The notes beneath the pieces are model-generated. The model was not told the DNA's origin and did not search any database. It saw nothing but the letters and a program-made list of their open reading frames with translations. Made by a program: the position numbers and the translations under genes. DNA of 64,000 nt from Mesorhizobium sp. (GTDB taxonomy: Bacteria > Pseudomonadota > Alphaproteobacteria > Rhizobiales > Rhizobiaceae), in NCBI RefSeq assembly GCF_024710845.1, contig NZ_JANJTZ010000056.1:243635-307634 (forward strand), given 5' to 3'. Below, one piece after another: positions 52,710-61,957 of the stretch (positions are counted from its first letter, which is position 1; each line of letters starts with the position of its first letter).

Positions 52710-53743
52710 GACTTCAGTACCACGCAACTCCCCGCCGGCAACGACACGCCGACGGTCTGGCCCGCCTTCACGTCCGGCCGTTCGCGCGGTGTCGCAACGG
52801 CGATGATGGTCGTATCGCCGACCTGGACAAACGTCTCGATCGTGCCGCCGAGATCACGCACGAAGGTGACGGTGCCGTCGATCGTGCCGTGACCAGGCGC
52901 CGTGATCTGAACGTCCTCGGGCCGCACCGAGACCGGCGCCCTGCTCAGCCCGTCGGGCAGCGAAAGTCCGGCCACCGGTTGCCCGAAGATCGTCGCGCGA
53001 CCCGCACTGTCCGCGGCTAGTTCGAGTAGGTTGGTCGATCCGATGAAATCCGCTACGAACGAGTCCGCAGGGCGGCGATAGATCTCTACCGGCGGCGCCG
53101 CCTGTCGGATCTTGCCCTCACCCATCACGACGACAAGGTCGGCCATCGTCATCGCCTCGCGCTGGTCGTGCGTGACGACAATGGTGGTGATGCCCAGCTG
53201 CTGCTGCAGCTGTCGCAGTTCAACCTGCATCGCCTCGCGCAGCTTGGCGTCGAGGGCCGACAGCGGCTCGTCGAGCAGGAACAGTTTCGGCGACAGCGCG
53301 AGCGCGCGGGCGATCGCCACGCGCTGGCGCTGGCCGCCGGAGAGCTTTGCCACCGGCCGGTCGGAAAAACCGCCCAGGTGGACCATCTTCAGGAGTTCGT
53401 CCACGCGCGCCTTTTGCTCCGCCTTCGAGGCGCCGCGGATGCGTAGCGCATAGGCGATGTTGTCGCCAACCGACAGATGCGGAAACAGCGCAAGCGATTG
53501 GAACACCATGCCGAGATTGCGCTTGTGCGTTGGCACCTGCGTGATGTCCTGCCCGTCGAGCACGATCGCGCCCCCGGTCGGCACCTCGAGCCCTGCGATC
53601 ATGCGCAGAAGCGTGGTCTTTCCGCAGCCTGACGGCCCGAGCAGGCAGACGAAGGTGCCGTGCGGCACGTCGAGCTGGACATGGTCGACCGCAGCGAAAC
53701 TGCCGAAAGTCTTGGTCACGTCATTGATGGACAGGCCGGACAT
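52706..53743 (-). CDS. ABC transporter ATP-binding protein (PotA type)
   Basis: This is a 345-residue ATPase with Walker A GPSGCGKTT near residue 36, the signature [16 protein letters not shown], Walker B LFLLDEPLSALDAKLREAM, the switch His in VTHDQREAMTMADL, and a C-terminal TOBE domain (VSVRPEDVQI). It powers the PotBC-like permease pair encoded downstream with 4-base overlaps. The binding-protein gene lies upstream behind a repeat-bearing gap of about 215 bases. Confidence 0.94.
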   Translation of the reverse strand: MSGLSINDVTKTFGSFAAVDHVQLDVPHGTFVCLLGPSGCGKTTLLRMIAGLEVPTGGAIVLDGQDITQVPTHKRNLGMVFQSLALFPHLSVGDNIAYALRIRGASKAEQKARVDELLKMVHLGGFSDRPVAKLSGGQRQRVAIARALALSPKLFLLDEPLSALDAKLREAMQVELRQLQQQLGITTIVVTHDQREAMTMADLVVVMGEGKIRQAAPPVEIYRRPADSFVADFIGSTNLLELAADSAGRATIFGQPVAGLSLPDGLSRAPVSVRPEDVQITAPGHGTIDGTVTFVRDLGGTIETFVQVGDTTIIAVATPRERPDVKAGQTVGVSLPAGSCVVLKS

Positions 53744-53801
53744 GGGTGGCGATGGTCCTTTGGTGATTGCCCGGAAGGACGAGCGACGACGAAGCTGCTC
53801 T

Positions 53802-53953
53802 CTTCTCCCCCGCTTGCGGGGTCCGGCCGACGGGTCGAACCCTCGGCTCGACCTCCAGTGCTGGCAGTCAGATGAGGGGCAGCAACCTTCTCGGGTTCGT
53901 TCGGCCCCTCATCCGGCCCTTCGGGCCACCTTCTGCCCGCAAGCAGGGAGAAG
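53802..53953. repeat. Palindromic interspersed repeat within the transporter operon
   Basis: Outer arms CTTCTCCCCCGCTTGCGGGG (53802-53821) and CCCGCAAGCAGGGAGAAG (53936-53953) are inverted copies with small differences. Inside lies CCCCTCATCCGGCCCTTCGG, with a GGCCC-TTC-GGGCC hairpin at 53915-53927. This composition matches the short palindromic repeats scattered through rhizobial genomes. It separates the binding-protein gene from the ATPase gene and may influence message stability. Confidence 0.65.
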
Positions 53954-53959
53954 GAAAAC

Positions 53960-55048
53960 CTACCCAGCGATCAGTTCGGTCCACTTCTGGTTCAGCCAGT
54001 CGGACTTCGACGTGTAGAGGTCGTAGCGCGGCAGGATCGGCTCGATGTCCGATGAGACGGCGGCGAACTCCTCAGGCGTCAGGTTGAGCACCTCGCGCTT
54101 CAGCGTCGGCGCGGTGCCGACCTTGCGCGACATCAGGCCCTGGATCGCCGGCTGGCTCATGTAGTCGATGAAGGCATGCGCCTCGTCGACCTTGGTGGAG
54201 GCGCGGGAGAGAACCCAGTTACCCGAGTCCTGGATGCCGCCTTCCTTCGGGAAGGTCGAGCGCACCGGCTGGCCGTCGGCGGCGGCAAGGCCTGTGACAT
54301 CATGATAATACTGGCCCATCGGGATCTCGCCGGACTTCAGCGCCTGCTCGAACTGCGCCTCGTCGCGATACCACAGCCGCACGTTCGGCTTCACCTCGGC
54401 GAGCTTCTCGAACGCCTTGAGGATGCCCTCCTCGGTGTCGAGCGCGTTGGTGCCGCCCATGAAGGTCTTCGCCGTCACTTCGAGCAGGAAGGAGTTGGAC
54501 ACCAGCGCCAGCAGCCCAAGCTTGTCCTTGTTCGCGGGATCCCACAGCGCCGCCCAGGAGGTCGGCGCTTCCTTGTAGGTGTCGGTGTTGGTGACCAGCG
54601 TGATGTACCAAGCCACCGCGCCGATGCCCGCGATCGTGCCGTCCGGGTACTTGCTGACGAACTGCGGCAGCAGATCACCGAAATTCTTGATCTTGGCGGG
54701 ATCCAGCGGTGTCCAGAGGTTGGTCGCCTGGCCCTTGATGGTCGAAGTCTGCGACATCATCGAGACGTCGGCCGGCGCCTGGCCGGCCTTGGCCGCCTGC
54801 TCGAGTTGCACGAGCCAGGCTTCGCCGGTCGGCTCGGCGACCGATTCCACGGCGATGCCGGTAGCCTTGGTGAACTCTGGAAAAATGTTCTTGTCGAAGG
54901 AATCCTTGAAGTAGCCGCCATAGACGCCGACCTTCAGTGACTTGTCCTGCGCGCGCAGCACCGCCGGCATGGCGAGCGTTCCGGCCAACGCGACACCCGC
55001 GCCGAGCACACTGCGGCGGCTGAAGCCCCGATTAATCAATGTTATCAT
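53960..55048 (-). CDS. Polyamine/opine-type extracellular solute-binding protein
   Basis: This 362-residue periplasmic protein has an N-terminal Tat-like signal, FSRRSVLGAGVALAGTLA, cleaved near LRAQDK. The mature fold is family 1/PotD-like: SLKVGVYGGYFKDSFDKNIFPEFTKATGIAVE, then EQAAKAGQAPADVSMMS and VWNLSRAS-type segments at the ligand cleft. It serves the PotABC-like importer. A guanidino compound, polyamine or opine is the likely ligand given the adjacent ureohydrolase gene. It starts about 100 bases after that gene. Confidence 0.9.
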   Translation of the reverse strand: MITLINRGFSRRSVLGAGVALAGTLAMPAVLRAQDKSLKVGVYGGYFKDSFDKNIFPEFTKATGIAVESVAEPTGEAWLVQLEQAAKAGQAPADVSMMSQTSTIKGQATNLWTPLDPAKIKNFGDLLPQFVSKYPDGTIAGIGAVAWYITLVTNTDTYKEAPTSWAALWDPANKDKLGLLALVSNSFLLEVTAKTFMGGTNALDTEEGILKAFEKLAEVKPNVRLWYRDEAQFEQALKSGEIPMGQYYHDVTGLAAADGQPVRSTFPKEGGIQDSGNWVLSRASTKVDEAHAFIDYMSQPAIQGLMSRKVGTAPTLKREVLNLTPEEFAAVSSDIEPILPRYDLYTSKSDWLNQKWTELIAG

Positions 55049-55149
55049 CTCACGCTCCTCTGTTGCGCCGGTTGTCCGGCCTGTTCCCTTGTTTCTTTCA
55101 GTAAATCACCACGCCCGGCCCGCCTCAATGGCCCTACCGGCCGGCCCGA

Positions 55150-56211
55150 TCAGCGCCTCGTAGCGGTCACAGACGGGCTGAACACCATCAGGCTCAGGAT
55201 TTCGAACAGCACCTGCGCGCCCGCATGCGCCGTGTTAGTCGTCGCATCGTATTGCGGCGCCACCTCGACCACGTCGCCGCCGACGAGGTTGACGCCCTTC
55301 AGCCCGCGCAGGATCTCTAGAACTTCCCGCGTGGTCATGCCGCCGACCTCCGGCGTGCCGGTGCCGGGCGCGAACGCCGGATCGAGGCTGTCGATGTCGA
55401 AGGAGAGATAGGTCGGCCCGTCGCCGACGATCTCGAGCGCTTGGGCGATCACCGCCTTGATGCCCATCGCGGGAATCTCCTCGGCGTGGATCACCGTCAT
55501 GCCGGACTCGTAGGTGAACTCCCAGAGATATTCCGCCGAGCCCCGGATGCCGATCTGGATCGTCCGCGTCGGGTCGAGCACGCCGTCGAGGACCGCGTTG
55601 CGGAACGGACCACCATGGTGGAACTTGGTCTGGTCGAAAGCGCCGCCGGTGTCGCAGTGGGCGTCGATGTGGATCATGCCGACTGGGCCGTTCTTGCCGA
55701 CCGCCTTGAGGATCGGATGGCTGATCGAATGGTCGCCGCCGACTGACAGCGGCACGACGCCGGCGTCGACGATGCGGTTGATGTGGCGCTCGATGTCGTC
55801 ATGGCTCTGCTCGAGCCGGTAGCGGCTTGCAAACGGAACGTCGCCGATATCGGCAACCCGCAGTTCATGCGTCGGCGCGCAGTCGAGCACGTGATTGTAG
55901 GGGCCGATGCGCTCGATAGTGCGCAACGCGCGCGGGCCGAAGCGCGAGCCGGTCCGGTTGGTGACGCCCAGATCCATCGGCACGCCGACCATCGCCACCT
56001 GGAGGTCGCCGAATTCCGGGTTCTGCGGATCGACCGGCAGATAGGGCGCGGCGAGGAATGTCGGAATCCCGGCATAGGGTGCGAGCCGGGTACCGCTTTT
56101 GGAGAAGATCCTGTCGGCGACGCGGCGGAATTTCGGGTCGAACAGTTCGCCGCCATGGCTCTCGCCATACCTGGCCTTCAAGGCGTCGAGCTTGCCTGCG
56201 TCCCAACCCAT
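55150..56211 (-). CDS. Ureohydrolase family protein (agmatinase/guanidinobutyrase type)
   Basis: This 353-residue Mn-dependent enzyme splits urea from a guanidino compound. The metal ligands are in VGGDHSISHPI (His), IHIDAHCDTGG (Asp-His-Asp) and SFDIDSLDPAFAPGTGTPEVGG (Asp-x-Asp). GDVVEVAPQYD at the end is typical of agmatinase-like members. The ATG at 56211 has GGGAG upstream. It heads the minus-strand operon and is divergent from a LysR gene. Agmatine, guanidinobutyrate and guanidinopropionate are all possible substrates; the transporter and nitrilase genes do not settle this. Confidence 0.93.
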   Translation of the reverse strand: MGWDAGKLDALKARYGESHGGELFDPKFRRVADRIFSKSGTRLAPYAGIPTFLAAPYLPVDPQNPEFGDLQVAMVGVPMDLGVTNRTGSRFGPRALRTIERIGPYNHVLDCAPTHELRVADIGDVPFASRYRLEQSHDDIERHINRIVDAGVVPLSVGGDHSISHPILKAVGKNGPVGMIHIDAHCDTGGAFDQTKFHHGGPFRNAVLDGVLDPTRTIQIGIRGSAEYLWEFTYESGMTVIHAEEIPAMGIKAVIAQALEIVGDGPTYLSFDIDSLDPAFAPGTGTPEVGGMTTREVLEILRGLKGVNLVGGDVVEVAPQYDATTNTAHAGAQVLFEILSLMVFSPSVTATRR

Positions 56212-56283
56212 CGATCCGTTCTCCCTGTGCAGCCGCCCGCCGCGATCGTCTGGAACGACCTTGGCGCCGCAACTGACTTGCAA

Positions 56284-56390
56284 ACCTTTTCAGCAGTTTT
56301 TCGCGCTGGATAAAATTGCGGCAATGCGGATGAAAGCGCAATTGATATTGTCAGAGCCTTTCATGTGAGAAATACTAACAAGACTCTTCG
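56284..56390. promoter_or_regulatory. Divergent promoter region of the ureohydrolase and LysR genes
   Basis: This AT-richer gap carries TGAAAG (56331-56336) and its inverted copy CTTTCA (56358-56363), 21 bases apart. LysR proteins often bind such dyads between divergent genes. The match is short and the assignment weak. Confidence 0.3.
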
Positions 56391-57356
56391 GTGCCACACG
56401 ACATGGCCAAGCGCCTTCCCCCACTCAACCCTCTACGCGCTTTCGAGGCAACGGCGCGCCATGGTTCCCTCACCAAAGCAGCAAGCGAGCTTTTCGTTAC
56501 CCATGGCGCCATAAGCCATCAGATCAAGGCGCTCGAGGCCTCGCTCGACGTCAAGCTGTTCGAGCGCACCGGTCAGCGCCTCCGGCTAACCGCGCACGGC
56601 GCCGAGCTTCTGCCCGCTGTCTCGTCGGCCTTCGACGGCATCGCAGCCGCCACCGCACGCATGACGCGGCCGACAAGTGCCGGCTCGCTGACTGTGAATT
56701 GTGTGCCAGCACTGCTGTCGTTCTGGCTGATCCCCATGCTCGGCAGCTTCACCGCGCAGTATCCTGAGATCCGGCTCACGCTCGACGCGTCGAACGACCC
56801 GGCGAGGATTCATGCGCCGAACGTCGATGTCTGCATCCTCTATGGCGACGGCAACTGGTCGGATTGCTGGCTTAAGCTCTGGAGCCAGCTCGACCTGTTC
56901 CCGGTCGTCAGTCCGACGCTGATCCACAACCGTCCGATCCGCACCGTCCGCGACCTCGGCGACCATACAATCCTGCATGCCGACGACGGCCGAGAGTGGC
57001 ACACCTGGCTCGCCGCCGCTGATGCGCGCGACCTGCTGCGCGGGCGCAACCAGCACCGCATGGGCGACGCGCGCCTGGCGCTCGAGGCAGCCGTGCACGG
57101 CCACGGCGTGGCGCTCGGCGACACCGTCACCGCCTCGGGTCTCCTCGCAAAGGGCCAACTCGTCGCCCCGTTCAACCTGGCGGTGCCGGCCGCCGACGAT
57201 TTCTACGTTGCCTGCCGCAACGACCTCACCGAGGCGCCTATCGTCAAAGTGTTCATCGACTGGCTGTTTGCCCGCCTCGAGGCGGACGACGCGCGCACCG
57301 AACCGCAGACCGCCGCCCGCCGCGCCTTGCGCCGCTCGGCAGCCACGATCCGTTAG
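56391..57356 (+). CDS. LysR family transcriptional regulator (GcvA-like)
   Basis: This 321-residue regulator has the LysR helix-turn-helix at about residues 10-70 (LPPLNPLRAFEATARHGSLTKAASELFVTHGAISHQIKALEASLDVKLFERTGQRLRLT), which is the GcvA subgroup pattern. The effector domain covers about 95-300. The frame starts at a GTG (56391); an ATG at 56403 (MAKRLPPLN) is equally plausible and has no clear ribosome site to separate them. It is divergent from the ureohydrolase operon and probably activates it in response to the guanidino substrate. Confidence 0.92.
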   Translation: MPHDMAKRLPPLNPLRAFEATARHGSLTKAASELFVTHGAISHQIKALEASLDVKLFERTGQRLRLTAHGAELLPAVSSAFDGIAAATARMTRPTSAGSLTVNCVPALLSFWLIPMLGSFTAQYPEIRLTLDASNDPARIHAPNVDVCILYGDGNWSDCWLKLWSQLDLFPVVSPTLIHNRPIRTVRDLGDHTILHADDGREWHTWLAAADARDLLRGRNQHRMGDARLALEAAVHGHGVALGDTVTASGLLAKGQLVAPFNLAVPAADDFYVACRNDLTEAPIVKVFIDWLFARLEADDARTEPQTAARRALRRSAATIR

Positions 57357-57384
57357 CCGCTTCCCAACGGACCGATAGCAACAA

Positions 57385-58356
57385 CTAGCGCTGCATGCCT
57401 GCCAGTGTGCTTTCCACGAGCGAATTCGCATCGCGGTCCCGGAGAAACCCGGCTTCCAGCGCAACCGGGGATGCCAGCGGCGGGAAGCGGCAAAAAAGCC
57501 GCTCGGTCTCTTCGTCGGGCGCGAACCGGACGCGCGCGCCAGTTTGGTCGCCAAGCTGCCGGTCGAGCGCTGCGACAATATCGTCTACCCGTGCGTGGAG
57601 CGCCGGCAACTGCCAGGTGCGGGTCGTCGGCAATCCGTGTGTGTCCAGCCGGGCGGCATGCACGAGATTGGCGACGCAGGTTTCGAGCGACATCCACCAG
57701 GCGGCAGCGTCACGCGAGACCGGACAGACATAAGGCTCCCCGGCCTTCGCCTTGTAGAACAGTTGGCTCATGAAGGCAGAGCCGTGGCCGCTTCCGGAAA
57801 CCGGACGCGCGACGATACCCGGCAACCTGACGCTGCGTGCGTCGATTTCGCCGCGCCGCGACAGGTCGGCAAGCAGGATCTCGGTCATCAGCTTGTGCGC
57901 GCCGTAGCTGATCACCGGGCGCGGCGGCTGGTCTTCCGTCACTGGGTCCGGCCCCAGCGGCCCGTAGACCGCGATCGTGCTGGCGAAGACGACGCGCGGA
58001 ACAATTCCGGTTTCCCGCCCCTGCCGGGCAAGCCGGCGCGCCAGTGCCAGCGGCGCTTCCAGGTTGACCGCCCAGCCAAGATCCGGCTGCCTCTCGGCCC
58101 GGGAGCCGGGAATACTCGCCAGATGGAAGAGGCAGTCAACCGGCTCGTCGAACACCGCATCGAGCCAGACGGGGCTGGCGAGATCACCACAGCGCCATTC
58201 GGCGAAAGCACCGCCTCCCGGGTCCTCCGGGCCTTTGGCAAGATCGGCCAGGATCAGCTTTGAAAGTGGTCGACCGAATGAATCCGGGTTGGCGACAAGA
58301 TGCCGGGCAAGACCGTTGCCGACGAAGCCCGCAGCACCAGTTACGACGACACGCAC
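57385..58356 (-). CDS. NAD-dependent epimerase/dehydratase family protein (extended SDR)
   Basis: This 323-residue protein has the Rossmann motif VVVTGAAGFVGNGLARHL and the extended-SDR catalytic motif YGAHKLMTE (Tyr-x3-Lys) with the preceding Ser in FASTIAVYG. It resembles D-erythronate dehydrogenase DenD and related uronate enzymes, but the match is not decisive. It is the last gene of the minus-strand aromatic operon, 4 bases after the FAH-family gene. It converges with the LysR gene. Its role there is unclear. Confidence 0.85.
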   Translation of the reverse strand: MRVVVTGAAGFVGNGLARHLVANPDSFGRPLSKLILADLAKGPEDPGGGAFAEWRCGDLASPVWLDAVFDEPVDCLFHLASIPGSRAERQPDLGWAVNLEAPLALARRLARQGRETGIVPRVVFASTIAVYGPLGPDPVTEDQPPRPVISYGAHKLMTEILLADLSRRGEIDARSVRLPGIVARPVSGSGHGSAFMSQLFYKAKAGEPYVCPVSRDAAAWWMSLETCVANLVHAARLDTHGLPTTRTWQLPALHARVDDIVAALDRQLGDQTGARVRFAPDEETERLFCRFPPLASPVALEAGFLRDRDANSLVESTLAGMQR

Positions 58357-58360
58357 GCGC

Positions 58361-59326
58361 TCAGCCCTTCACGACCATCTGCTCGATTGCGCCGAAAAGG
58401 GGCGTGCCGTCAGGCAGCGCCGCTTCCATGCGCACCCAGTCGCCGAACCGCATGAAGCCAGTCTTCGGCTCGCCGTCGTCTATCATCTCGACCCCGCGGC
58501 GCTCCGCAATGCAGGACGATCCGACCTCGCGATAATTGTCGTTGGAGACCGTTCCCGAACCGATCACCGTGCCGGCCACCAGATCGCGCGAATAGGCGGC
58601 ATGCGCGATCAGTTCGTCAAAGCCCACGCTCATCGCATGTCCATTGGCCGCACCGAAGCGCTTGCCGTTCCAGTCGACCCAAAGCGGCAGGTCGACACGC
58701 GCGTCCCGCCAGTGGTCGTTCAGTTCGTTCGGTGTCACCGCCACCGGCGCCATCGAACTCGCGGGCTTCGCCTGCACCCAGCCGAAACCGGTCTTCATTT
58801 CGATCGGGGCCAGCTTGCGCAGGCTCCAGTCGTTGATCTGAACCACCAGCCGAATGTGTCCGCGCGCCTCGACCGCACGCGTGCCCATCGGCACCGCGTC
58901 GGTTATGATACCGAACTCGCCCTCGAAATCGATCCCGTCCTCCTCGGAGGGGAACCGCACATCGCCGGCCGGCGGATAGAAACGGTCGCTCATCCCCTGA
59001 TACATCAGCGGCCGGCCCTGGGTATCGACAGATGCCATGTTGAATGCCGTCTGCATCAGCTTGCCATGGCTGTCGAATGCAGACCCGTCCAGCCATTGCC
59101 ACGCACGGGGAAGCGGCGCCAGCGCGGTTGCGGGATCGAAGGGGAGCCCGCCGCCCTTGTTGAGCGCCGCATATTCCGCTTCCAGCCTAGGCGCGGCCGC
59201 GTCCCAGTTCTCCATCGTTTCCTGCAATGTGCGCGCGGCGTCCGCCGGGGCGCAGCGCGCATGATCCTGGCTGACAAGGTGCAGTCGCCCGTCCGGTGTG
59301 CCGTCGTTCAGTGTCGCGAGTTTCAT
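58361..59326 (-). CDS. Fumarylacetoacetate hydrolase family protein
   Basis: This 321-residue hydrolase has the FAH metal-binding motifs DFEGEFGIIT (Glu-x-Glu) and VVQINDWSLR (Asp). Its C-terminal domain includes VIGSGTVSNDNYREVGSSCIAERRG, equivalent to the GTxxG region of the family. The N-terminal 100 residues, with LPRAWQWLDGSAF, are typical of the longer FAH subgroup. Such enzymes cleave the diketo acids formed after gentisate or homogentisate ring opening. With a flavin monooxygenase and a cupin upstream, it probably completes ring degradation. Confidence 0.9.
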   Translation of the reverse strand: MKLATLNDGTPDGRLHLVSQDHARCAPADAARTLQETMENWDAAAPRLEAEYAALNKGGGLPFDPATALAPLPRAWQWLDGSAFDSHGKLMQTAFNMASVDTQGRPLMYQGMSDRFYPPAGDVRFPSEEDGIDFEGEFGIITDAVPMGTRAVEARGHIRLVVQINDWSLRKLAPIEMKTGFGWVQAKPASSMAPVAVTPNELNDHWRDARVDLPLWVDWNGKRFGAANGHAMSVGFDELIAHAAYSRDLVAGTVIGSGTVSNDNYREVGSSCIAERRGVEMIDDGEPKTGFMRFGDWVRMEAALPDGTPLFGAIEQMVVKG

Positions 59327-59374
59327 TGCTTCCTCCGGGGGAGATTCGGCCTGAGGCAGGTAGTGGAACCGGTC

Positions 59375-59959
59375 TCAGGCGTCCCGGTCCTCCAGCGCCT
59401 TGGCGATTTCGGGAGCGTATTGCCCGTCGACCAGGATGAACAGCATCCGGCAGGGCTCGCCTGATCGGTTGGCCCACGCATGGTTGGTACCGCGCTGGAT
59501 CACGACGCTGCCCGGCTTCAGGTCCACCGCGCTATCGTCGAGCACGAGCGTCATCTCGCCCTCGATCACGATGCCATAGTCGATCGACTCGGTGCGATGC
59601 ATCAGCGGGTGCGGGGAATCCTCCCTGACGGTGGACGCGCCGGTGTCGCCGACCTCGCCGAAGGCCGCATTCATGCTGGCCGAACCGTGGGCAAGGAATT
59701 CCTCCGTGTCCGGCGGTATGTCGACGAAGCGGATGCGCGTCCCGTTGGCCGGCGGCGACATCACCAAGTCGCCGAGGGTCGGGTCGGCGCCGTTGTCGAT
59801 GACGGGCGGCGTGGCTCTCGTGTTCCAGACCTCGTGGAACACGGTCCCGGGGATGTTCGCCAGTTCCTTCACGACGGGAAGCGGGCCGTCGGTTACGATG
59901 ATCGCCTTGCCGGTTTCGTCATGGCCGGTGACGACGCGGTGGATGGGCGGAAAATTCAT
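59375..59959 (-). CDS. Cupin domain protein
   Basis: This 194-residue single-cupin protein has motif 1 around HRTESIDYGIVIEGEMTL (about residues 121-138) and motif 2 around GSVVIQRGTNHAWANRSGEP (about 151-170), giving His/Glu/His metal ligands. The N-terminal 110 residues are a conserved extension with DIPPDTEEFLAHG. Family members stand in aromatic and polyketide-like operons and may be dioxygenases or isomerases. Gentisate-type ring cleavage normally needs a bicupin of about 350 residues, so this is not a standard gentisate dioxygenase. It is adjacent to the cyclase-family gene (8-base gap). Confidence 0.85.
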   Translation of the reverse strand: MNFPPIHRVVTGHDETGKAIIVTDGPLPVVKELANIPGTVFHEVWNTRATPPVIDNGADPTLGDLVMSPPANGTRIRFVDIPPDTEEFLAHGSASMNAAFGEVGDTGASTVREDSPHPLMHRTESIDYGIVIEGEMTLVLDDSAVDLKPGSVVIQRGTNHAWANRSGEPCRMLFILVDGQYAPEIAKALEDRDA

Positions 59960-59967
59960 CCGGGTCC

Positions 59968-60774
59968 TCACAGGTCGAAAATCGCGACGGCACGTGTCGA
60001 GCCGGCAGAGGCCGCGCGCACCTTTTGCGGAAAACAGGCAATGGTGAAGCCGGTCGGCGGCAGGCTGTCCAGGTTGTGCAGCTTCTCCAGGTGACAATAG
60101 CCGATATCGCGGCCGGCCTTGTGGCCTTCCCAGATTAACGACTTGTCGCCGGTCGTCCGGAACCGCTCGGCGGCATATCTGGTCGGCGGGTCCCAGCTCC
60201 AGCCGTCGGTGCCGGTCACCCGGATGCCGCGCTCCAGCAGGTACATGGTCGCCTCGTAGCCCATGCCGCAACCGGAATTGACGTAATCGCCGTGACCGTA
60301 GCGCGTGCCCGCCCGCGTGTTGATCACCACGATCTCGAGCGGCCTGAGCTCGTGGCCGATTCGCTTCAGCTCGGCCTCGACATCGGCGGCGCTTACGCGG
60401 TAGCCGTCGTCGAAATGCCGGAAGTCGAGCTTGACGCCCGGCTGGAAACACCAGTCCAGCGGCACCTCGTCTATTGTCATCGACCGGCGCGGACCGCCAA
60501 TTTTGGCGTCCATCGTCGAATGGTAGTGCCAGGGCGCATCGAGATGCGTGCCGTTGTGGGTGGTGATTTCCAGCTTTTCGGCCGCCGCCGCTTCCCCGTC
60601 CGGGTAGTCCGCTGCCGTGGTGCCCGGGTAGAGCCGCTCGAACTCCGCCACCGTCTGCCTGTGATCCTGATAGGTGATCCGGGGGGAAAGCGGTGGCGGA
60701 TCGGAGAGCACGCCATTCTCCAGGTAGACCGACAGATCGACGATCCGCCGCTTGTGATTGCCTTTATCCCGCAT
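59968..60774 (-). CDS. Cyclase family protein (kynurenine formamidase-like metal hydrolase)
   Basis: This 268-residue protein carries the family motif THNGTHLDAPWHYH (HxGTHxDxPxH) near residues 72-85, which binds the metal. The early segment RIVDLSVYLENG and the late HLEKLHNLDSLPP-GFTIACFPQKV also match. Members include arylformamidase KynB and isatin hydrolase; many hydrolyse cyclic or aryl amides. Here it may open a lactam, lactone or formamide ring in the aromatic pathway. It lies 8 bases from both neighbours, in the centre of the operon. Confidence 0.88.
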   Translation of the reverse strand: MRDKGNHKRRIVDLSVYLENGVLSDPPPLSPRITYQDHRQTVAEFERLYPGTTAADYPDGEAAAAEKLEITTHNGTHLDAPWHYHSTMDAKIGGPRRSMTIDEVPLDWCFQPGVKLDFRHFDDGYRVSAADVEAELKRIGHELRPLEIVVINTRAGTRYGHGDYVNSGCGMGYEATMYLLERGIRVTGTDGWSWDPPTRYAAERFRTTGDKSLIWEGHKAGRDIGYCHLEKLHNLDSLPPTGFTIACFPQKVRAASAGSTRAVAIFDL

Positions 60775-60782
60775 GGAGCGTC

Positions 60783-61934
60783 CTATTCGGCCGGCCGGGC
60801 TAAAATCGCCACCGGCACGCGTGCGCGGCTGAACGAGGCGATTGCCAGAACTGCGACAATGACGACCGCAACGCCAATCGCCGGATAGCCGGAGAATTTT
60901 ACCAGCGTCCCACCCAGGATCGGGCCGATCGCCGCTCCAACCATAAGCATGGCCGGTGTTGCGGCCAGCGCCCTTCCGCTGGAGTCGAGACGCGACAACA
61001 GGCCGAAGGCAAAGGTGTGGGTGAAGATCATGATCGACACAAAGACCGCACCGGCGCCGGCATAGGCGGGAAAGACCGCCACCGCCGTGATGAGGAGCGC
61101 GAAAACCGCCTGTACCGCGGGACCCGCCAGTACGACCTTATGTGCATCCAGCTTTGTTTCAAGAAATGCGGCCATCGGAGCGGGCACGAGATTCACAAAG
61201 CCGAGTGCGATGAGGATGGCCGTCACGGTCTCCACTCCATAGCCACGATCTGCACCGATCCGCTCGAAGAAGCTGAAAACCATGGCCTGGTTCAGCGCCA
61301 TCAGGCTGATGCCTATGACACCGGCCCACACCGCACCACTCAGCTTGGGATGCGCGATATCGAAATCCGCGCCCTCGGCGCGATCCGGAACAGGAAAAAG
61401 CAATACACTGATGATGGCGGCAACCGCCATAACGACAGCAAATACCCGAAACAGCGCCGCGCCGCCGAGAGCCGCGACGAGGTTCGGTGTGGTGCCCAGG
61501 AAGACGATCGCGAAAACCCCGAGTGCCAGACCGACGATGGCGAACAGCCGGTGTGGATTTGCGGCGCGTCCGATTGTTCCATGAGTGACGGATAGCGCCG
61601 AACCGGCCGCAAGTCCGGCGATGGCATGGCAGGCCGCCATGGCGGCGAAGTCCGTCTGCAGAGACGCGACGCCGAACGACAGCGCCGAAACGGCGAAACC
61701 GCCCGTCGCCACGAGTCGCCGGTTCAGCCGGTTGAAACGCGGCGCGAGGGAAAGGCTCGCCAAGACCGCGCCGACAAGGAACAGCGTTGCCAGCCCGCCC
61801 GCCTGCTGGGGATCGAAGCCATAGGAAGATATCAGCGTGCCGACCCAGACGGGCAGTGCCACGAGATCCACCATGCCCGCGCAATGCCCCACCATGAGTG
61901 CGATGCGCCCGGGCCATTTCTCAGTTGTTCTCAT
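60783..61934 (-). CDS. MFS transporter
   Basis: This is a 383-residue membrane protein with about twelve hydrophobic segments and an MFS-like loop after segment 2 (LAPRFNRLNRRLVATGGF). No strong subgroup motif is visible. Located between the monooxygenase and the cyclase-family gene, with gaps of 23 and 8 bases, it is the probable importer of the aromatic substrate of this operon. Confidence 0.87.
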   Translation of the reverse strand: MRTTEKWPGRIALMVGHCAGMVDLVALPVWVGTLISSYGFDPQQAGGLATLFLVGAVLASLSLAPRFNRLNRRLVATGGFAVSALSFGVASLQTDFAAMAACHAIAGLAAGSALSVTHGTIGRAANPHRLFAIVGLALGVFAIVFLGTTPNLVAALGGAALFRVFAVVMAVAAIISVLLFPVPDRAEGADFDIAHPKLSGAVWAGVIGISLMALNQAMVFSFFERIGADRGYGVETVTAILIALGFVNLVPAPMAAFLETKLDAHKVVLAGPAVQAVFALLITAVAVFPAYAGAGAVFVSIMIFTHTFAFGLLSRLDSSGRALAATPAMLMVGAAIGPILGGTLVKFSGYPAIGVAVVIVAVLAIASFSRARVPVAILARPAE

Positions 61935-61957
61935 TTTCGTCCCTCCCAGTTGTCCAT

